NCBI RefSeq assembly: GCF_008704855.1
Contig: NZ_CP023691.1
Coordinates: 7,378,001 to 7,442,000 of the forward strand
Direction: 5' to 3'
Origin: Streptomyces platensis
Lineage (GTDB): Bacteria; Actinomycetota; Actinomycetes; Streptomycetales; Streptomycetaceae
DNA length: 64,000 bases
The translations under genes were made by a program, and so were the position numbers. How positions within the stretch are numbered: the first letter of the stretch is position 1; the number at the start of each line of letters is the position of its first letter. Positions 25,511-34,459 of this stretch are shown piece after piece. Under the pieces are notes generated by a model. That model made no database searches and had not been told where the DNA came from. It saw only the letters and a list, made by a program, of their open reading frames with translations.

Positions 25511-26713
25511 TCACCGAGGCAGTACGCACACCGGAACCGGAGCCGTGAACGGCGCACCCGCGCGCCGAAGCTCCCCGGTCCCGGCGTTTACCGAGAACAC
25601 CGTCACCGAACCCGACTTCTGGTTCGCCGCGAACAGCCAGCGCTGATCCGGCGAGAAGGCGATCTGCCGGGGGAAGTCCCCGCCCACGGGCACGGTGTCC
25701 AGCAGCCGCAGCCGGGCCCCGGCCGCCTCCACGGCATAGCGGGTCAGGCTGTTGTGCCCCCGATTGGCGAGATAGGCGAAGTCGCCGCGCCGGGTGACCA
25801 GGAGCTGTGCGGGATAGCTGGTGCCCGGACCGGTGCCGGTGGACTGCGGCGCACCGGGGGTGAGCCGTCCGCTGCGGCGGTCGTAGCGGCAGACCACGAC
25901 CGTGTTGTCGACCTCGTTCGCGAGGTACGCGTAGTCGCCGGAGGGATGGAAGGTCAGATGCCGGGGGCCGGCCCCGGGGCGCAGCGACGCGGACGACACC
26001 TCGGTCAGCTTTCCGGCCGAGGTGTCGAGCCGGTAGGTGTAGACGGTGTCATTGCCGAGGTCCACCGCGAGCACATGGCGGCCGTCCGGGGCGGTGAGGA
26101 CCTGGTGGGCGTGCGGCCCGTCCTGGCCGGGGCCGGGCGGTGGGCTGGAGTGGGTGACCAGATCGGTGCGCTCGCCCAGGGCGCCGGTGGCCCGGTCGAC
26201 CGGATGCACGGCGACGCTGCCGGAGAGGTAGTTGGCGCTGAGCAGCCAGCGTCCGCCGGGGTGGACCGACAGATGACAGGGGCCCGCGCCGCCGGTGGAC
26301 CGGGTGCCCAGCACCGCGGGCGGGCCGCCCGGCCCCAGCGCCATGGCGGTCACCCCGCCCTGCTCCTGCTCGTCGACCGCGTAGAGCGTCCGGCCGGACG
26401 GCGCCAGGGCGAGGTACGAGGGGTCGGCGACCCCCGCCACCACCCCGCCGGCCGTGATCTGCCCGGTCACCGTGTCATACGTCCCGAACCCGACGCCGGT
26501 ACCGCCGCCCGGGACCGAGGTGTAGGTCCCCAGGAAGAGCGGACGGATGCGCGGCGGGCGGGGTTCCGGGCGGTGGGTGGCCCGGGCCGGTCCGGGGTCC
26601 CGGATCGACAGCAGCCCCGTCCCGGCCGTCGCGGTGAGCCCCGCGACGGTGCCGAGGAACCGCCGGCGTCCGGTCCCGGTCCCGGCCGGTGTTCCGGTGT
26701 CTTCTGCTTCCAT
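25511..26713 (-). CDS. TAT-exported lactonase family beta-propeller (6-phosphogluconolactonase-like)
   Basis: The 400-aa protein has a twin-arginine signal (GRRRFLGTVAGLTATAG, about 15-32) and then a seven-bladed propeller of the YbhE/lactonase type. Recurrent blade motifs are visible: GGAGPCHLSVHPGGRWLLSANY, DGPHAHQVLTAPDGRHVLAVDLGND and GPRHLTFHPSGDYAYLANE. The His and Asn residues in these loops are the usual metal/active-site positions. Export makes a role in the cytoplasmic pentose pathway unlikely; hydrolysis of an extracellular sugar lactone is more plausible. Confidence 0.82.
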   Translation of the reverse strand: MEAEDTGTPAGTGTGRRRFLGTVAGLTATAGTGLLSIRDPGPARATHRPEPRPPRIRPLFLGTYTSVPGGGTGVGFGTYDTVTGQITAGGVVAGVADPSYLALAPSGRTLYAVDEQEQGGVTAMALGPGGPPAVLGTRSTGGAGPCHLSVHPGGRWLLSANYLSGSVAVHPVDRATGALGERTDLVTHSSPPPGPGQDGPHAHQVLTAPDGRHVLAVDLGNDTVYTYRLDTSAGKLTEVSSASLRPGAGPRHLTFHPSGDYAYLANEVDNTVVVCRYDRRSGRLTPGAPQSTGTGPGTSYPAQLLVTRRGDFAYLANRGHNSLTRYAVEAAGARLRLLDTVPVGGDFPRQIAFSPDQRWLFAANQKSGSVTVFSVNAGTGELRRAGAPFTAPVPVCVLPR

Positions 26714-26877
26714 GCCACACCTCGTGCTCGCGGTCGGTGGTCCGTGCTCGGGTGGTTGTCAGCAGGGTGTCCCGTCCCGGCCCGCTCGGGCAAGCAGCGC
26801 ACCCCGCGGGGCGCGGCGCGCCGGGCTCGCGGGTCTCCCTTAGGTGGGATGACCCTGACGGACCCGTACATCCTCAA

Positions 26878-26896
26878 GATGACCATGGTCCTCATC
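26878..26896. promoter_or_regulatory. Dyad upstream of the TPR gene
   Basis: GATGA (26878-26882) and TCATC (26892-26896) flank a central GACCATGGTC palindrome (26881-26890). The site is about 115 bp before the TPR gene start and 165 bp before the lactonase start, so either could be the target. Confidence 0.3.
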
Positions 26897-27009
26897 CGTA
26901 GCACTCGAGTCGTACGGCACAACCCATACGCGGGCGGATTCGCCGGACCCCCCACCGCCCATAGGTTGTTGATCAAGGCACGGAGATGAGTCGAGAGGGC
27001 CACGGATCT

Positions 27010-28098
27010 ATGTACGGCAAGGCATTCGCCCCTGAATATCAGGGCGAGTTGGGCGCGGCCCTGGGTGTGAACTCCTCCTACGAGGAGGTGCTGGCGACGG
27101 CGAGCCGGGCACACGCCGACGCGGGCACACCGCTGGAGCGGTCCCGGGCCGCACTCGCGGTCGCCGAGGCCAACCGCCGGCTCGGCCGGGTGACGGAGGC
27201 GGGGGACGCCTGGCGGGAGAGCTACCGCAGCGCCCGCACCGCCGGCGACCCGGGCGCCATGGCCTGGGCCCTGTGGAGCGGCGGCACCCTGGCCCGCCAG
27301 TGCGGCACCCTGCCGCTCGCCCGCCGGCTGCTCACCCACGCCGTCGCGCTGGCCGAGGGCAGCGGCGACCGCCTCGCCCACGGCTACTCGCTCGCCGGCC
27401 TCGCCGAGACCGGTCGCATACAGGGCGACTACGCCGCGGTCGCCGAGCTCCATGAGCAACTGCTCGAACAGGGCCGGGCGCACGGCGAGGCCCGCCACAT
27501 GGTCTGGGCGATGTCCGGCATAGCCCAGATGCACCGCAACACCGGCGGCTACGACAAGGCCCTGGAGCTGTTCGAGGAGTCCGCCCGGATCGCCGCCGAG
27601 GCCGATGACGCCCGCGGCCGCGCCTGGTCGCTGCGCGGTGTCGCCGATGTCCTTTCCGTACAGGGCGAGACGGACCGAGCGCTGGCGCTGCTGTCGGAGG
27701 CGGAGACCATCTGCCGCACGATGGACCTGGCGAGCGCGCTCGCGTACAACCACAAGATGCGCGCCAACGTCTTCTACCGGGCGGGCCGTTACGAGTCGGC
27801 GCGGGAGACCTACACCCTCTCGCTGGCGGAGTTCCGCGAGATGCAGGAGCCGCGCGGCGTGGCGCTCTCCCGGCTCGGCCTCGCCAAGTCCCGTGCCCGC
27901 CTCGGCCGCGACGAGCAGGAGACCCTGGCCGAACTCGCCGCGCTGGAAAAGGACTTCACGCGCATCGGACTGCGCCATGCCCGCGATATGGTCATCGCCT
28001 TCCGCGCAGAGCTGACCGCGCCAGAGGCGGCAGAAACTCCCGCTCCTCGGTGCGATGCCACCACGCCCCGGTATCCCGCAGTTCCCGCCAGGACGTGA
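27010..28098 (+). CDS. Tetratricopeptide repeat protein
   Basis: A protein of about 362 aa made almost entirely of helical TPR units, each about 40 residues: for example SLAGLAETGRIQGDYAAVAELHEQLLE, AMSGIAQMHRNTGGYDKALELFEES and SLRGVADVLSVQGETDRALALLSEA (each read in parts). No signal, membrane span or enzyme domain is seen, so it is likely a scaffold or partner-binding protein. The ATG at 27010 has GAGAGGG about 10 nt upstream; an earlier ATG at 26986 has GGAG with no spacing. Its last 36 codons overlap antisense the end of the lipase maturation factor gene. Confidence 0.7.
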   Translation: MYGKAFAPEYQGELGAALGVNSSYEEVLATASRAHADAGTPLERSRAALAVAEANRRLGRVTEAGDAWRESYRSARTAGDPGAMAWALWSGGTLARQCGTLPLARRLLTHAVALAEGSGDRLAHGYSLAGLAETGRIQGDYAAVAELHEQLLEQGRAHGEARHMVWAMSGIAQMHRNTGGYDKALELFEESARIAAEADDARGRAWSLRGVADVLSVQGETDRALALLSEAETICRTMDLASALAYNHKMRANVFYRAGRYESARETYTLSLAEFREMQEPRGVALSRLGLAKSRARLGRDEQETLAELAALEKDFTRIGLRHARDMVIAFRAELTAPEAAETPAPRCDATTPRYPAVPART

Positions 28099-29416
28099 AG
28101 CGGTAGCGGAAGACCCGGGCCCGGATCCGGGCCGGCGGCAGATCGGGGAACGGATTGCCGCGCAGCAGCCGCAGCGTATCCCGGTCGTTCTCCAGCAGCC
28201 GGGCCACGAACGGCACGAACCACGCCTGTGCGTAGGCCGGGGACAGCGCGGCGAACCACATCAGCCAGTCCAGCCGCAGGTGATACGGCGCGAACTGGCG
28301 CGGCAGCCGGCGCACCGCACCCGGCTTGCCGTGGAACTCGTACGCGAGCCAGGTGGTGTCCGGCCCGGTCACCGCGTCCGCCGTCCCCTCCACCACGATC
28401 TCCCGGCGGACCCGGGTGATACTGCCGAACGCCCCGTACGAGTTGACCAGATGCAGCGACTCGTAGGACGTGTTCATCAGCTGCTGCCGGGCCAGCAGAT
28501 TGCGGGCCGGGCGGTAGCTGAGCGCGAGGACCCCGGCGGTGGCGAGGAGGACCAGGACCTCGAACCAGACGGGCGGCGCCGGCAGCGGCGCGGCGGGCTG
28601 CGCCCACAGCGGGGCGGCCGCCGACAGGGCGAGCGCGATGGTCACCCAGTTCAGCCAGGCGAAGTTGCCGGACAGCACCAGCCACAGCTGGGTGACCACC
28701 ATCACGAGCGCCGCCCACCCCGCGATCGGCTGCGGGGTGAACAGCAGGACCGGCACGGCGAGTTGGGCGGCATGGTTGGCGGCCACCTCGACCCGGTGCA
28801 GGGGCTTGGGCAGATGGTGGAAGAACCAGCTCAGCGGCCCCGGCATCGGCTGGGTCTCATGGTGGTAGTAGAGGCAGGTCAGATCCCGCCAGCAGGTGTC
28901 GCCGCGCATCTTGATCAGCCCGGCCCCGAACTCCACCCGGAACAGCAGCCATCGCAGCAGCCACATGACCGTCACCGGGGGAGCGGTCTCGGCATTGCCG
29001 AGGAACACCGCCAGCGAGCCCGCCTCCAGCAGCAGCGACTCCCAGCCGAAGCCGTACCAGGTCTGCCCGACGTTCACGATGGACAGATACATCGCCCACA
29101 GCGCGGCCCACAGCACCATCGACGCCCACAGCGGCACGGCGTCCGCGGCCCCCGCCGCCACCGCCGCGGCGAGCAGGACCCCGCTCCACGACCACAGGGC
29201 GAAGAAACGGTCCGAGTAGTGCCAGTGGAAGACCGAGGGCGCCGCGCGGAACGGCACCATGTCCACGTAAGCGGGCACCGGCAGCATGCCGCGCGCACCG
29301 ATCAGTGCCCGGAACTGCCGCACCGCCGCGAGGAACGCGACCACATAGAGAACGGCCAGCGTGCGCTGGAAGACCAGCCGCCCGAGCCAGTAACCGGAAT
29401 CGGAGAACCATGCCAC
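27992..29416 (-). CDS. Lipase maturation factor family membrane protein
   Basis: The 474-aa protein starts at GTG (VAWFSDSGYWLGRLVFQR) and has roughly nine hydrophobic segments in its first 340 residues. Landmarks of the family are GWESLLLEAG, RWLLFRVEFGAGLIKMRGD, YYHHETQPMPGPLSWFFHHLP, LVNSYGAFGSI and the C-terminal soluble part with YEFHGKPG and RLDWLMWFAAL. In animals LMF1 helps fold secreted lipases; the bacterial function is unknown. The conserved-looking end (HRTEEREFLPPL) overlaps the TPR gene by 107 bp, so both 3' ends appear real. Confidence 0.8.
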   Translation of the reverse strand: MAWFSDSGYWLGRLVFQRTLAVLYVVAFLAAVRQFRALIGARGMLPVPAYVDMVPFRAAPSVFHWHYSDRFFALWSWSGVLLAAAVAAGAADAVPLWASMVLWAALWAMYLSIVNVGQTWYGFGWESLLLEAGSLAVFLGNAETAPPVTVMWLLRWLLFRVEFGAGLIKMRGDTCWRDLTCLYYHHETQPMPGPLSWFFHHLPKPLHRVEVAANHAAQLAVPVLLFTPQPIAGWAALVMVVTQLWLVLSGNFAWLNWVTIALALSAAAPLWAQPAAPLPAPPVWFEVLVLLATAGVLALSYRPARNLLARQQLMNTSYESLHLVNSYGAFGSITRVRREIVVEGTADAVTGPDTTWLAYEFHGKPGAVRRLPRQFAPYHLRLDWLMWFAALSPAYAQAWFVPFVARLLENDRDTLRLLRGNPFPDLPPARIRARVFRYRFTSWRELRDTGAWWHRTEEREFLPPLARSALRGRR

Positions 29417-29543
29417 CCGCCCATGGGTAGCACCGCGGCCGCGCGCTCCGCGGCATGGCGCGCGGCTTCGGTGGCTGGATCCTTCGCTCCTTCCCAGCGT
29501 TGAGGAGCGAGGCGAATGCAGCAACCGCAGGGCCGTTGGAGTG

Positions 29544-29559
29544 AGTGATGTGCATCACA
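29544..29559. promoter_or_regulatory. CRP/FNR-type binding site candidate
   Basis: The site reads AGTGA-TGTGCA-TCACA, matching the CRP consensus TGTGA-N6-TCACA at nine of ten fixed positions. The core GTGATG-TG-CATCAC is a perfect palindrome, and a wider GTGAG/CTCAC pair (29541-29545, 29563-29567) surrounds it. Streptomyces encode a Crp. Target could be the LMF gene (128 bp away) or the small peptide gene. Confidence 0.6.
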
Positions 29560-29620
29560 AAACTCACCCTTTTGCCCCGTCATTGAGGGGGGCGTTATTC
29601 GCGCTTTCCGAGGACTTGAC

Positions 29621-29633
29621 TTCCGCAACGGAA
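29621..29633. promoter_or_regulatory. TTCCG-CAA-CGGAA palindrome at a possible -35 element
   Basis: The palindrome overlaps the last base of TTGACT (29616-29621), which could be a -35 element for the small peptide gene. No clear -10 follows at 17-18 bp, so the promoter assignment is weak; the dyad itself is exact. Confidence 0.4.
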
Positions 29634-29807
29634 AACGTCGAGCGCGCCGCGTGCGGCGTCGTTACTCTGAGGGGCGACGGACGACCTTTCTGGGAGACGC
29701 CAACACCATTGGCCCGTCGCGGGAACGCCACAAACCTTGGCTGACCTCCCGGTTTGTGAAAGAGGCGCCACCGCGTCGGAACCAATACCTCGATGAAGGA
29801 GTGCGTG

Positions 29808-29978
29808 GTGGCTGTGCATAAGGCTCAACACAAGCAGCCCCGTTTGAAGCGGGGCGAGCGGCCAGGCCGGATCAAGGAAGTCCGCAATCTGGAAGTCTGG
29901 GACCGCTGTGCCCCGGTGCGCCTGGCCGGCTGTGACGACGATCCCGCCGAGCCGAATATCTTCCGCGGCATCGACTGA
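29808..29978 (+). CDS. Small uncharacterised protein (56 aa)
   Basis: GAAGGAG lies 6 nt before the GTG at 29808; an ATG five codons earlier overlaps that RBS. The product starts VAVHKAQHKQPRLKRGERPG, is strongly basic in its first half, and ends acidic with two cysteines (WDRCAPVRLAGCDDDP) and FRGID. No family is recognised. The spacing of Cys, an Arg/Lys-rich leader and a compact tail could suit a small regulator or modified peptide, but no processing enzyme gene is adjacent. It is followed by a strong terminator, so it is probably its own transcript. Confidence 0.55.
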   Translation: MAVHKAQHKQPRLKRGERPGRIKEVRNLEVWDRCAPVRLAGCDDDPAEPNIFRGID

Positions 29979-29996
29979 TCGGCTGATCTCAGGTGT

Positions 29997-30045
29997 GGCG
30001 CCGGCCTTGACCCGTGGGCCTCCCTCCCGGGTCAGGGCCGGCGCC
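29997..30045. terminator. 18-bp bidirectional hairpin
   Basis: Positions 29997-30014 pair with 30028-30045 with a single G-U wobble and a 13-nt loop. It starts 18 bp after the small peptide stop, and its right arm overlaps the stop codon of the convergent DinB-like gene. Confidence 0.8.
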
Positions 30046-30607
30046 CGAGCAGGCACAGCAGCCGGGTGAGCGCGTCGGCGTCCGCCGGCGGCTCGACCGC
30101 GGGGGCGAACAGCCCGGAAGCGGAGAGCCCGGGGGCATACGGCTCCACCTCACGCAGCGCCGCCGCGGCCAAGTGGTCGGGCAGCCGCTCCTCGGCGCCG
30201 ATCGCCCGGGACAGATCCCAGGTGTGCACCACCGCGTCGGCCATCATCTGGGTGCAGTACGCGCCGGCCCGCTGGGTGCCGTAGGACAGCTGGACCGGGC
30301 GGTTCAGCGCACCGCGCTCGGCGAACGCCGCCACGGCGGCCACCGCCGCGCGGTCCCAGGCTCCGGCCGGGTCGTCCCCGAGCACATCGCCGTCATACTC
30401 CGCGCCGACGTCCGTGATCGAGGCGCCGTCGCGCACCAGGCGGGGCACCCACAGCTGCTCGGCGGTGAGGTGGTTCACCAGCGCGCGCACCGACCAGTCC
30501 GTGCACGGCGTGGGGCCGTCCCACTGGTCGTCGCGGACGGCATGCACCCGGGTCCCGAAGAGCGCGAGAGCCTCGCCATGGCTTCGCAGGATCTCGTCGT
30601 TGTCCAT
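30032..30607 (-). CDS. TIGR03086-type metal-binding protein (mycothiol-dependent DinB fold)
   Basis: A 191-aa four-helix-bundle protein. The features are PTPCTDWSVRALVNHLTAEQLW near residue 33 (first His ligand) and DAVVHTWDLSRAIG near residue 125 (second His ligand), the pattern of the maleylpyruvate isomerase N-terminal/DinB superfamily in actinobacteria. Such proteins are thought to use mycothiol in detoxification or isomerisation. Specific reaction unknown. Monocistronic in appearance. Confidence 0.83.
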   Translation of the reverse strand: MDNDEILRSHGEALALFGTRVHAVRDDQWDGPTPCTDWSVRALVNHLTAEQLWVPRLVRDGASITDVGAEYDGDVLGDDPAGAWDRAAVAAVAAFAERGALNRPVQLSYGTQRAGAYCTQMMADAVVHTWDLSRAIGAEERLPDHLAAAALREVEPYAPGLSASGLFAPAVEPPADADALTRLLCLLGRRP

Positions 30608-30728
30608 GCTCCCCGAGCATAGGAGCGGGCACCGACAACGGCGCCCCGACGCAGGGCCGGTCACCTCAGGGCCCGCGGTGACCCGAACGGCCCAACGGGG
30701 GCGGTCGATTTCCCGTCCCCGGCCGAGG

Positions 30729-32558
30729 TCAGTCGGCGTAGAGCTGACCCCGTGGCACGATCTGCCGGTCCTGGCTCGGGCTGGACCACAGCAGCTTCAT
30801 ATGGGCCTCGCCGGTCTGCTCCGTGTAGTCGATCCGGATACGGTGCCGGTGACCGGCTTTCAGGGTGACCGTCCCCTTGTCGACCTTCGGGCCGTGTGGG
30901 GTGGCGCTGTCGATCACCGGCTTGCCGTCGATCCACAGCCGCACGGTGTCGTCCGAGACCGTGGTGAAGGTGTACGTCTCGTCGTAGCGCGGCTGGATGC
31001 TGCCGGTCCAGCGGGTGCTGAAGTGATCGGCGGGGATCTCCGGGGCCGGTGAGCCGTCGAAGCGGTAGGACTTGTTCACCGTCGGGTCGACGGCGGTCGC
31101 CGCGGGCGGGCCGGAGAAGGAGTCATTGGCCCAGCTCTGTGCCGTCAGCCCGGTGCCGTTGCCGGCGGGCGCCGCGGCCGGCGGCCGGATGGTGAGCCGG
31201 ATGACGCTCGCCCGCGCATCGGTGGCCGCGCCGGACGGAGTGAGGTCGAAGCCGTCCCCGGAGCGGGCGATCTTCACCTGCTGGGAACTTCCCAGCACCC
31301 GGGCGGCGGTGATGTCGAACGGCGCCCTGGCCGTGAGGTGGAGGGGAGCGCCGGCAGCCGGCCAGGAGGTGACCGAGGCATACAGCTCGTTGCCCCGGCG
31401 GGAGACCGCGCCCCAGGGCGGGTCCGCCACCAGCCCGGTGTGCCCGGCCCCGTACACCGCGTCGCCCTGACCGTGCGCGGCCAGCCAGCGGCCGGTCTCG
31501 CGCAGCCGGTCGACGGACGGCTGCGGGATGCGCCCGAGCCGGTCCGGCCCTACGTTGAGCAGATAGTTGCCGCCGCGGCCGGCCACGTCCAGCAGATTGC
31601 GCAGCACGGTCTCCGACGACTTCCAGTGGGTGTCGTACTTGGCGAAGCCCCAGTGGTCGTTGAGCGTCATACAGCTCTCCCACAGCTGCCCGTCCACCGG
31701 CTCCGCCGGGATCTCCTGCTCCGGCGTGCCGAAATCGCCGTCGACCACCTCGCGCTTGCCGACGCGGTTGTTGACGATCAGACGCGGGTTCAGGGTGTGC
31801 AGATACGCCTGGAGGTCCGCACCGTCCCGGCGGGACCAGGGGTTGGTGGGGTTGTCCGTGTCCCACTCGCCGTCGAACCACAGCAGCGCCGGGTCATAGG
31901 TGTCGATCAGCTCCTTGAGCTGGGCGTACATCCGCTTCTGGTAGCGCGGGAAGGTGCCCGGGCCGGCGAAGTCCGGGTCGTGCCAGTCCCAGATCGAGTA
32001 GTAGAAGCCGAGCTTGATCCCGGCGGCGTCGGCGGCCTTCTTCAGCTCGGCGAGGAGGTCGCGCCGCGGGTCGAAGGCGGAGTGATCGCGCAGATTCCAG
32101 GTGTTCTGCCGCGTCGGCCACATCGCATAGCCGTCATGGTGTTTGGCGGTGATGACTATGTAGCGCTGACCGGCGTCCTGCGCCGCCCGGACGATCGCGC
32201 GGGCGTCGAAGGCGGACGGATTGAAGGTGGCTGCCTGCCGCTCGTACTCCTCGTCCGGGATCCGGCACTCGCGCTTGATCCACTCCGCGTTGCGGCAGAC
32301 CGTGCCGTCGGGCCGGGTGTACTCGCCCTCCAGATTCGAGTACGCGCCGATGTGGATGAACATCCCGAAGCGGCTCTGCCGCCACCACGAGGTGCGCGCC
32401 GAGGTGAAGGGGTCGTCGGTGGCGTGGTTGGTGCCGGGGCCGGCGGTGGGCCGGGGCGGGGGCTGCGCGGCGGCCCCGGGGCCGCCGGCGGTCAGCAGCA
32501 GGGCGCCCAGCGCCCCCGTCAGTCCCAGCAGCCCGAACCGTCTTGTGCGGCTGTGCAT
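30729..32558 (-). CDS. Secreted alpha-L-fucosidase (GH29) with C-terminal PA14-like domain
   Basis: The 609-aa protein has an N-terminal signal (RRFGLLGLTGALGALLLTAG) with a cleavage region near residue 32. The GH29 barrel spans about 50-390, with the predicted nucleophile D229 in ALLWFDGEWD and substrate-site residues in AKHHDGYAMW and FYYSIWDWHD. A small beta domain follows (about 390-465), then a PA14-like domain (about 470-609; TGLTAQSWANDSF, FSTRWTGSIQP, DDTVRLWIDGK). PA14 domains often bind carbohydrate. It should release fucose from glycans outside the cell. Confidence 0.87.
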   Translation of the reverse strand: MHSRTRRFGLLGLTGALGALLLTAGGPGAAAQPPPRPTAGPGTNHATDDPFTSARTSWWRQSRFGMFIHIGAYSNLEGEYTRPDGTVCRNAEWIKRECRIPDEEYERQAATFNPSAFDARAIVRAAQDAGQRYIVITAKHHDGYAMWPTRQNTWNLRDHSAFDPRRDLLAELKKAADAAGIKLGFYYSIWDWHDPDFAGPGTFPRYQKRMYAQLKELIDTYDPALLWFDGEWDTDNPTNPWSRRDGADLQAYLHTLNPRLIVNNRVGKREVVDGDFGTPEQEIPAEPVDGQLWESCMTLNDHWGFAKYDTHWKSSETVLRNLLDVAGRGGNYLLNVGPDRLGRIPQPSVDRLRETGRWLAAHGQGDAVYGAGHTGLVADPPWGAVSRRGNELYASVTSWPAAGAPLHLTARAPFDITAARVLGSSQQVKIARSGDGFDLTPSGAATDARASVIRLTIRPPAAAPAGNGTGLTAQSWANDSFSGPPAATAVDPTVNKSYRFDGSPAPEIPADHFSTRWTGSIQPRYDETYTFTTVSDDTVRLWIDGKPVIDSATPHGPKVDKGTVTLKAGHRHRIRIDYTEQTGEAHMKLLWSSPSQDRQIVPRGQLYAD

Positions 32559-32866
32559 CGCTCGCTCCTCGGGTCAGTTGGTCACGTACGTGCCTCCTGT
32601 GCCATCCCGCATGGTGCAGCCCCCGCACCCGGACCGGAAGACCCCGGGCGCCACAAACATCGGAGCACCTTGGGGAAAGAGGCGCAGAGTTGGGGGAGTT
32701 GACCGCTGGTGAGCCGGGAGACCTCGGATCTAAGAGGGGTGCGGGGGAGTGGCCGAGAAGGGGGCGTTCGATGGCCGGAACCGGTGCTGACGCATGGTCA
32801 GTGCCCTGGCGGGTAGCGCCCCTTGCCGGTTCAATGAGCGAGCCGGTCGCACTCACTGGAGGCACC
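32559..32866. other. Divergent intergenic region
   Basis: 308 bp between the fucosidase (minus) and acyl-CoA ligase (plus) genes. It contains the 10-bp palindrome CACGTACGTG at 32583-32592, 25 bp before the fucosidase start, a possible repressor site. A TTGACC hexamer at 32699 has no well-spaced -10 partner. No gene seen. Confidence 0.5.
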
Positions 32867-34429
32867 ATGGAAGCCGTCGTCCGATCCGCCGCCGGGGCCC
32901 CGGCCATCCGCTGTGCGGGCCATGAACGCGACTATCCGGCCTTCCTCGACCGTGCGGCGCGGATAGCGAACGGCCTGGTGGAGTGGGGAGTCGAGCCGGG
33001 CGACCGGATCGCCGTGGTGCTGCGCAACGAGCCCGCCCATCTGGAGATCACCGCCGGCGCCGCGCTCCTCGGTGCCTCGGCGGTACCCGTCAACTGGCAC
33101 TTCCGCCACCACGAGCTGCGGCATGTGCTCACCGACAGCGGCAGCAAGGTCGTCTTCGTACACACCGATCTGCTGGCCGCGGTGTCCGCCGTGCTGCCCG
33201 ACGGCGTACGGATCGTCGAGGTGGCCGTCCCGGCCGGTGTCGCGGCCGCCTGCGGGATCGCCCTGCCGCCGCCCACCGGCGCACACCCGCTGCTTGACGA
33301 CTGGCTGGAGGGCCGCGCACCGCTGCCCGAGGCCGCCGCGGAACGCCCGCCCACCATCATCTACAGCTCCGGAACCACCGGCCGCCCCAAGGGAGTGCTG
33401 CGCGAACCCGTCGCCGCTGACCGGCTGGAGGAGGCGGTGCTGCGGTTCCTGGAGTACTTCGCCGTCGCCCCCGGCGGCCGTACGCTCATCCCCGCCCCGC
33501 TCTACCACGCATCGCCCAGCCAGCACGCCGTCCTCGCGCTCGCGGCCGGGCTGGACATCACGCTGATGCCGCGCTTCGACGCCGAGGAGTTCCTCCGGCT
33601 GATCGCACACCACCGCATCGAGCAGGTGCAGGTGGTGCCCACGATGTTCGTACGGCTGCTGCGACTGCCCAAGGACGTCCGTGAGCGCTACGACCTGTCC
33701 TCGCTCACCTCGGTCGTGCATGCCGCGGCGCCATGCCCGCCGCATATCAAACACGCCATGATCGACTGGCTGGGACCGGTGCTCCGGGAGTACTACGGCG
33801 GCAGTGAGACCGGCGCCGTGACCTGGTGCGACAGCGCGGAGTGGCTGGCCCACCCCGGCACCGTCGGACGGGCCACCGGCACCTGCGGGGTCGAGGTGCT
33901 CGGCCCCGACGGGGAGCCGCTGCCGACCGGCGCCACCGGCGACATCTACCTCAAACCCGCCGAGGACTGGCCCCGGTTCACCTACCTCGGCGACCCGGAC
34001 AAGCGCGCCGCCATGGAAGCGGCGGGCCTGCCCGGGTACGTCACCATCGGCGACATCGGCCATCTCGACGCCGACGGCTATCTCTACCTCAGCGACCGCC
34101 GCAACGACATGGTCATCTCCGGCGGGGTCAACATCTACCCCGCGGAGATCGAGGGCTGTCTGCTGGCCCTCGACGGGGTCCAGGACGTGGCGGTCTTCGG
34201 CATCCCCGACGAGGAGTTCGGCGAGGTCCTCGCCGTGCATCTGGAGACCGAACCCGGCGTGCTGCTGAGCGCCGAGACGGTACGTGCCCATGTCGCGGCG
34301 CGGCTCGCCGGGTACAAGGTCCCCCGGGCCGTGGTTTTCGAGGAGCGGCTGCCGCGCGATGAGTCGGGAAAACTCTTCAAGCGGCTGCTACGGGATCCGT
34401 ACTGGGCGGGACACGACGGCGTCATCTGA
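32867..34429 (+). CDS. Acyl-CoA synthetase (AMP-forming, ANL superfamily)
   Basis: The 520-aa adenylate-forming ligase has the core motifs: IIYSSGTTGRPKG (P-loop-like A3), YYGGSETG (A5), YLYLSDRRNDMVISGGVNIYPAEIE (A7/A8 hinge) and the C-terminal catalytic lysine in RDESGKLFKR. It activates a carboxylic acid to its acyl-CoA; chain type cannot be told. The ATG at 32867 follows GGAGG by 4 nt; an in-frame ATG at 32834 would add 11 residues but lacks an RBS. Convergent with the hemerythrin fusion gene. Confidence 0.85.
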   Translation: MEAVVRSAAGAPAIRCAGHERDYPAFLDRAARIANGLVEWGVEPGDRIAVVLRNEPAHLEITAGAALLGASAVPVNWHFRHHELRHVLTDSGSKVVFVHTDLLAAVSAVLPDGVRIVEVAVPAGVAAACGIALPPPTGAHPLLDDWLEGRAPLPEAAAERPPTIIYSSGTTGRPKGVLREPVAADRLEEAVLRFLEYFAVAPGGRTLIPAPLYHASPSQHAVLALAAGLDITLMPRFDAEEFLRLIAHHRIEQVQVVPTMFVRLLRLPKDVRERYDLSSLTSVVHAAAPCPPHIKHAMIDWLGPVLREYYGGSETGAVTWCDSAEWLAHPGTVGRATGTCGVEVLGPDGEPLPTGATGDIYLKPAEDWPRFTYLGDPDKRAAMEAAGLPGYVTIGDIGHLDADGYLYLSDRRNDMVISGGVNIYPAEIEGCLLALDGVQDVAVFGIPDEEFGEVLAVHLETEPGVLLSAETVRAHVAARLAGYKVPRAVVFEERLPRDESGKLFKRLLRDPYWAGHDGVI

Positions 34430-34459
34430 CCGTCGTGCCCGCCCGGCGGATCCCGCGGT

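Larger units (their letters stand above)
29417..29807. other. Divergent regulatory region between LMF gene and small peptide gene
   Basis: No convincing gene lies in these 391 bp. They hold a CRP-like site (29544-29559) and a TTCCG-CAA-CGGAA palindrome (29621-29633) overlapping a TTGACT hexamer, with a further TTCCG at 29606. This is the richest non-coding stretch for regulatory signals in the window. Confidence 0.6.

Noticed and set aside
32583..32592. CACGTACGTG palindrome as a definite fucosidase operator
   Set aside because: A single 10-bp palindrome in GC-rich DNA with no adjacent regulator is too weak to be claimed as its own finding; it is noted in the intergenic entry.
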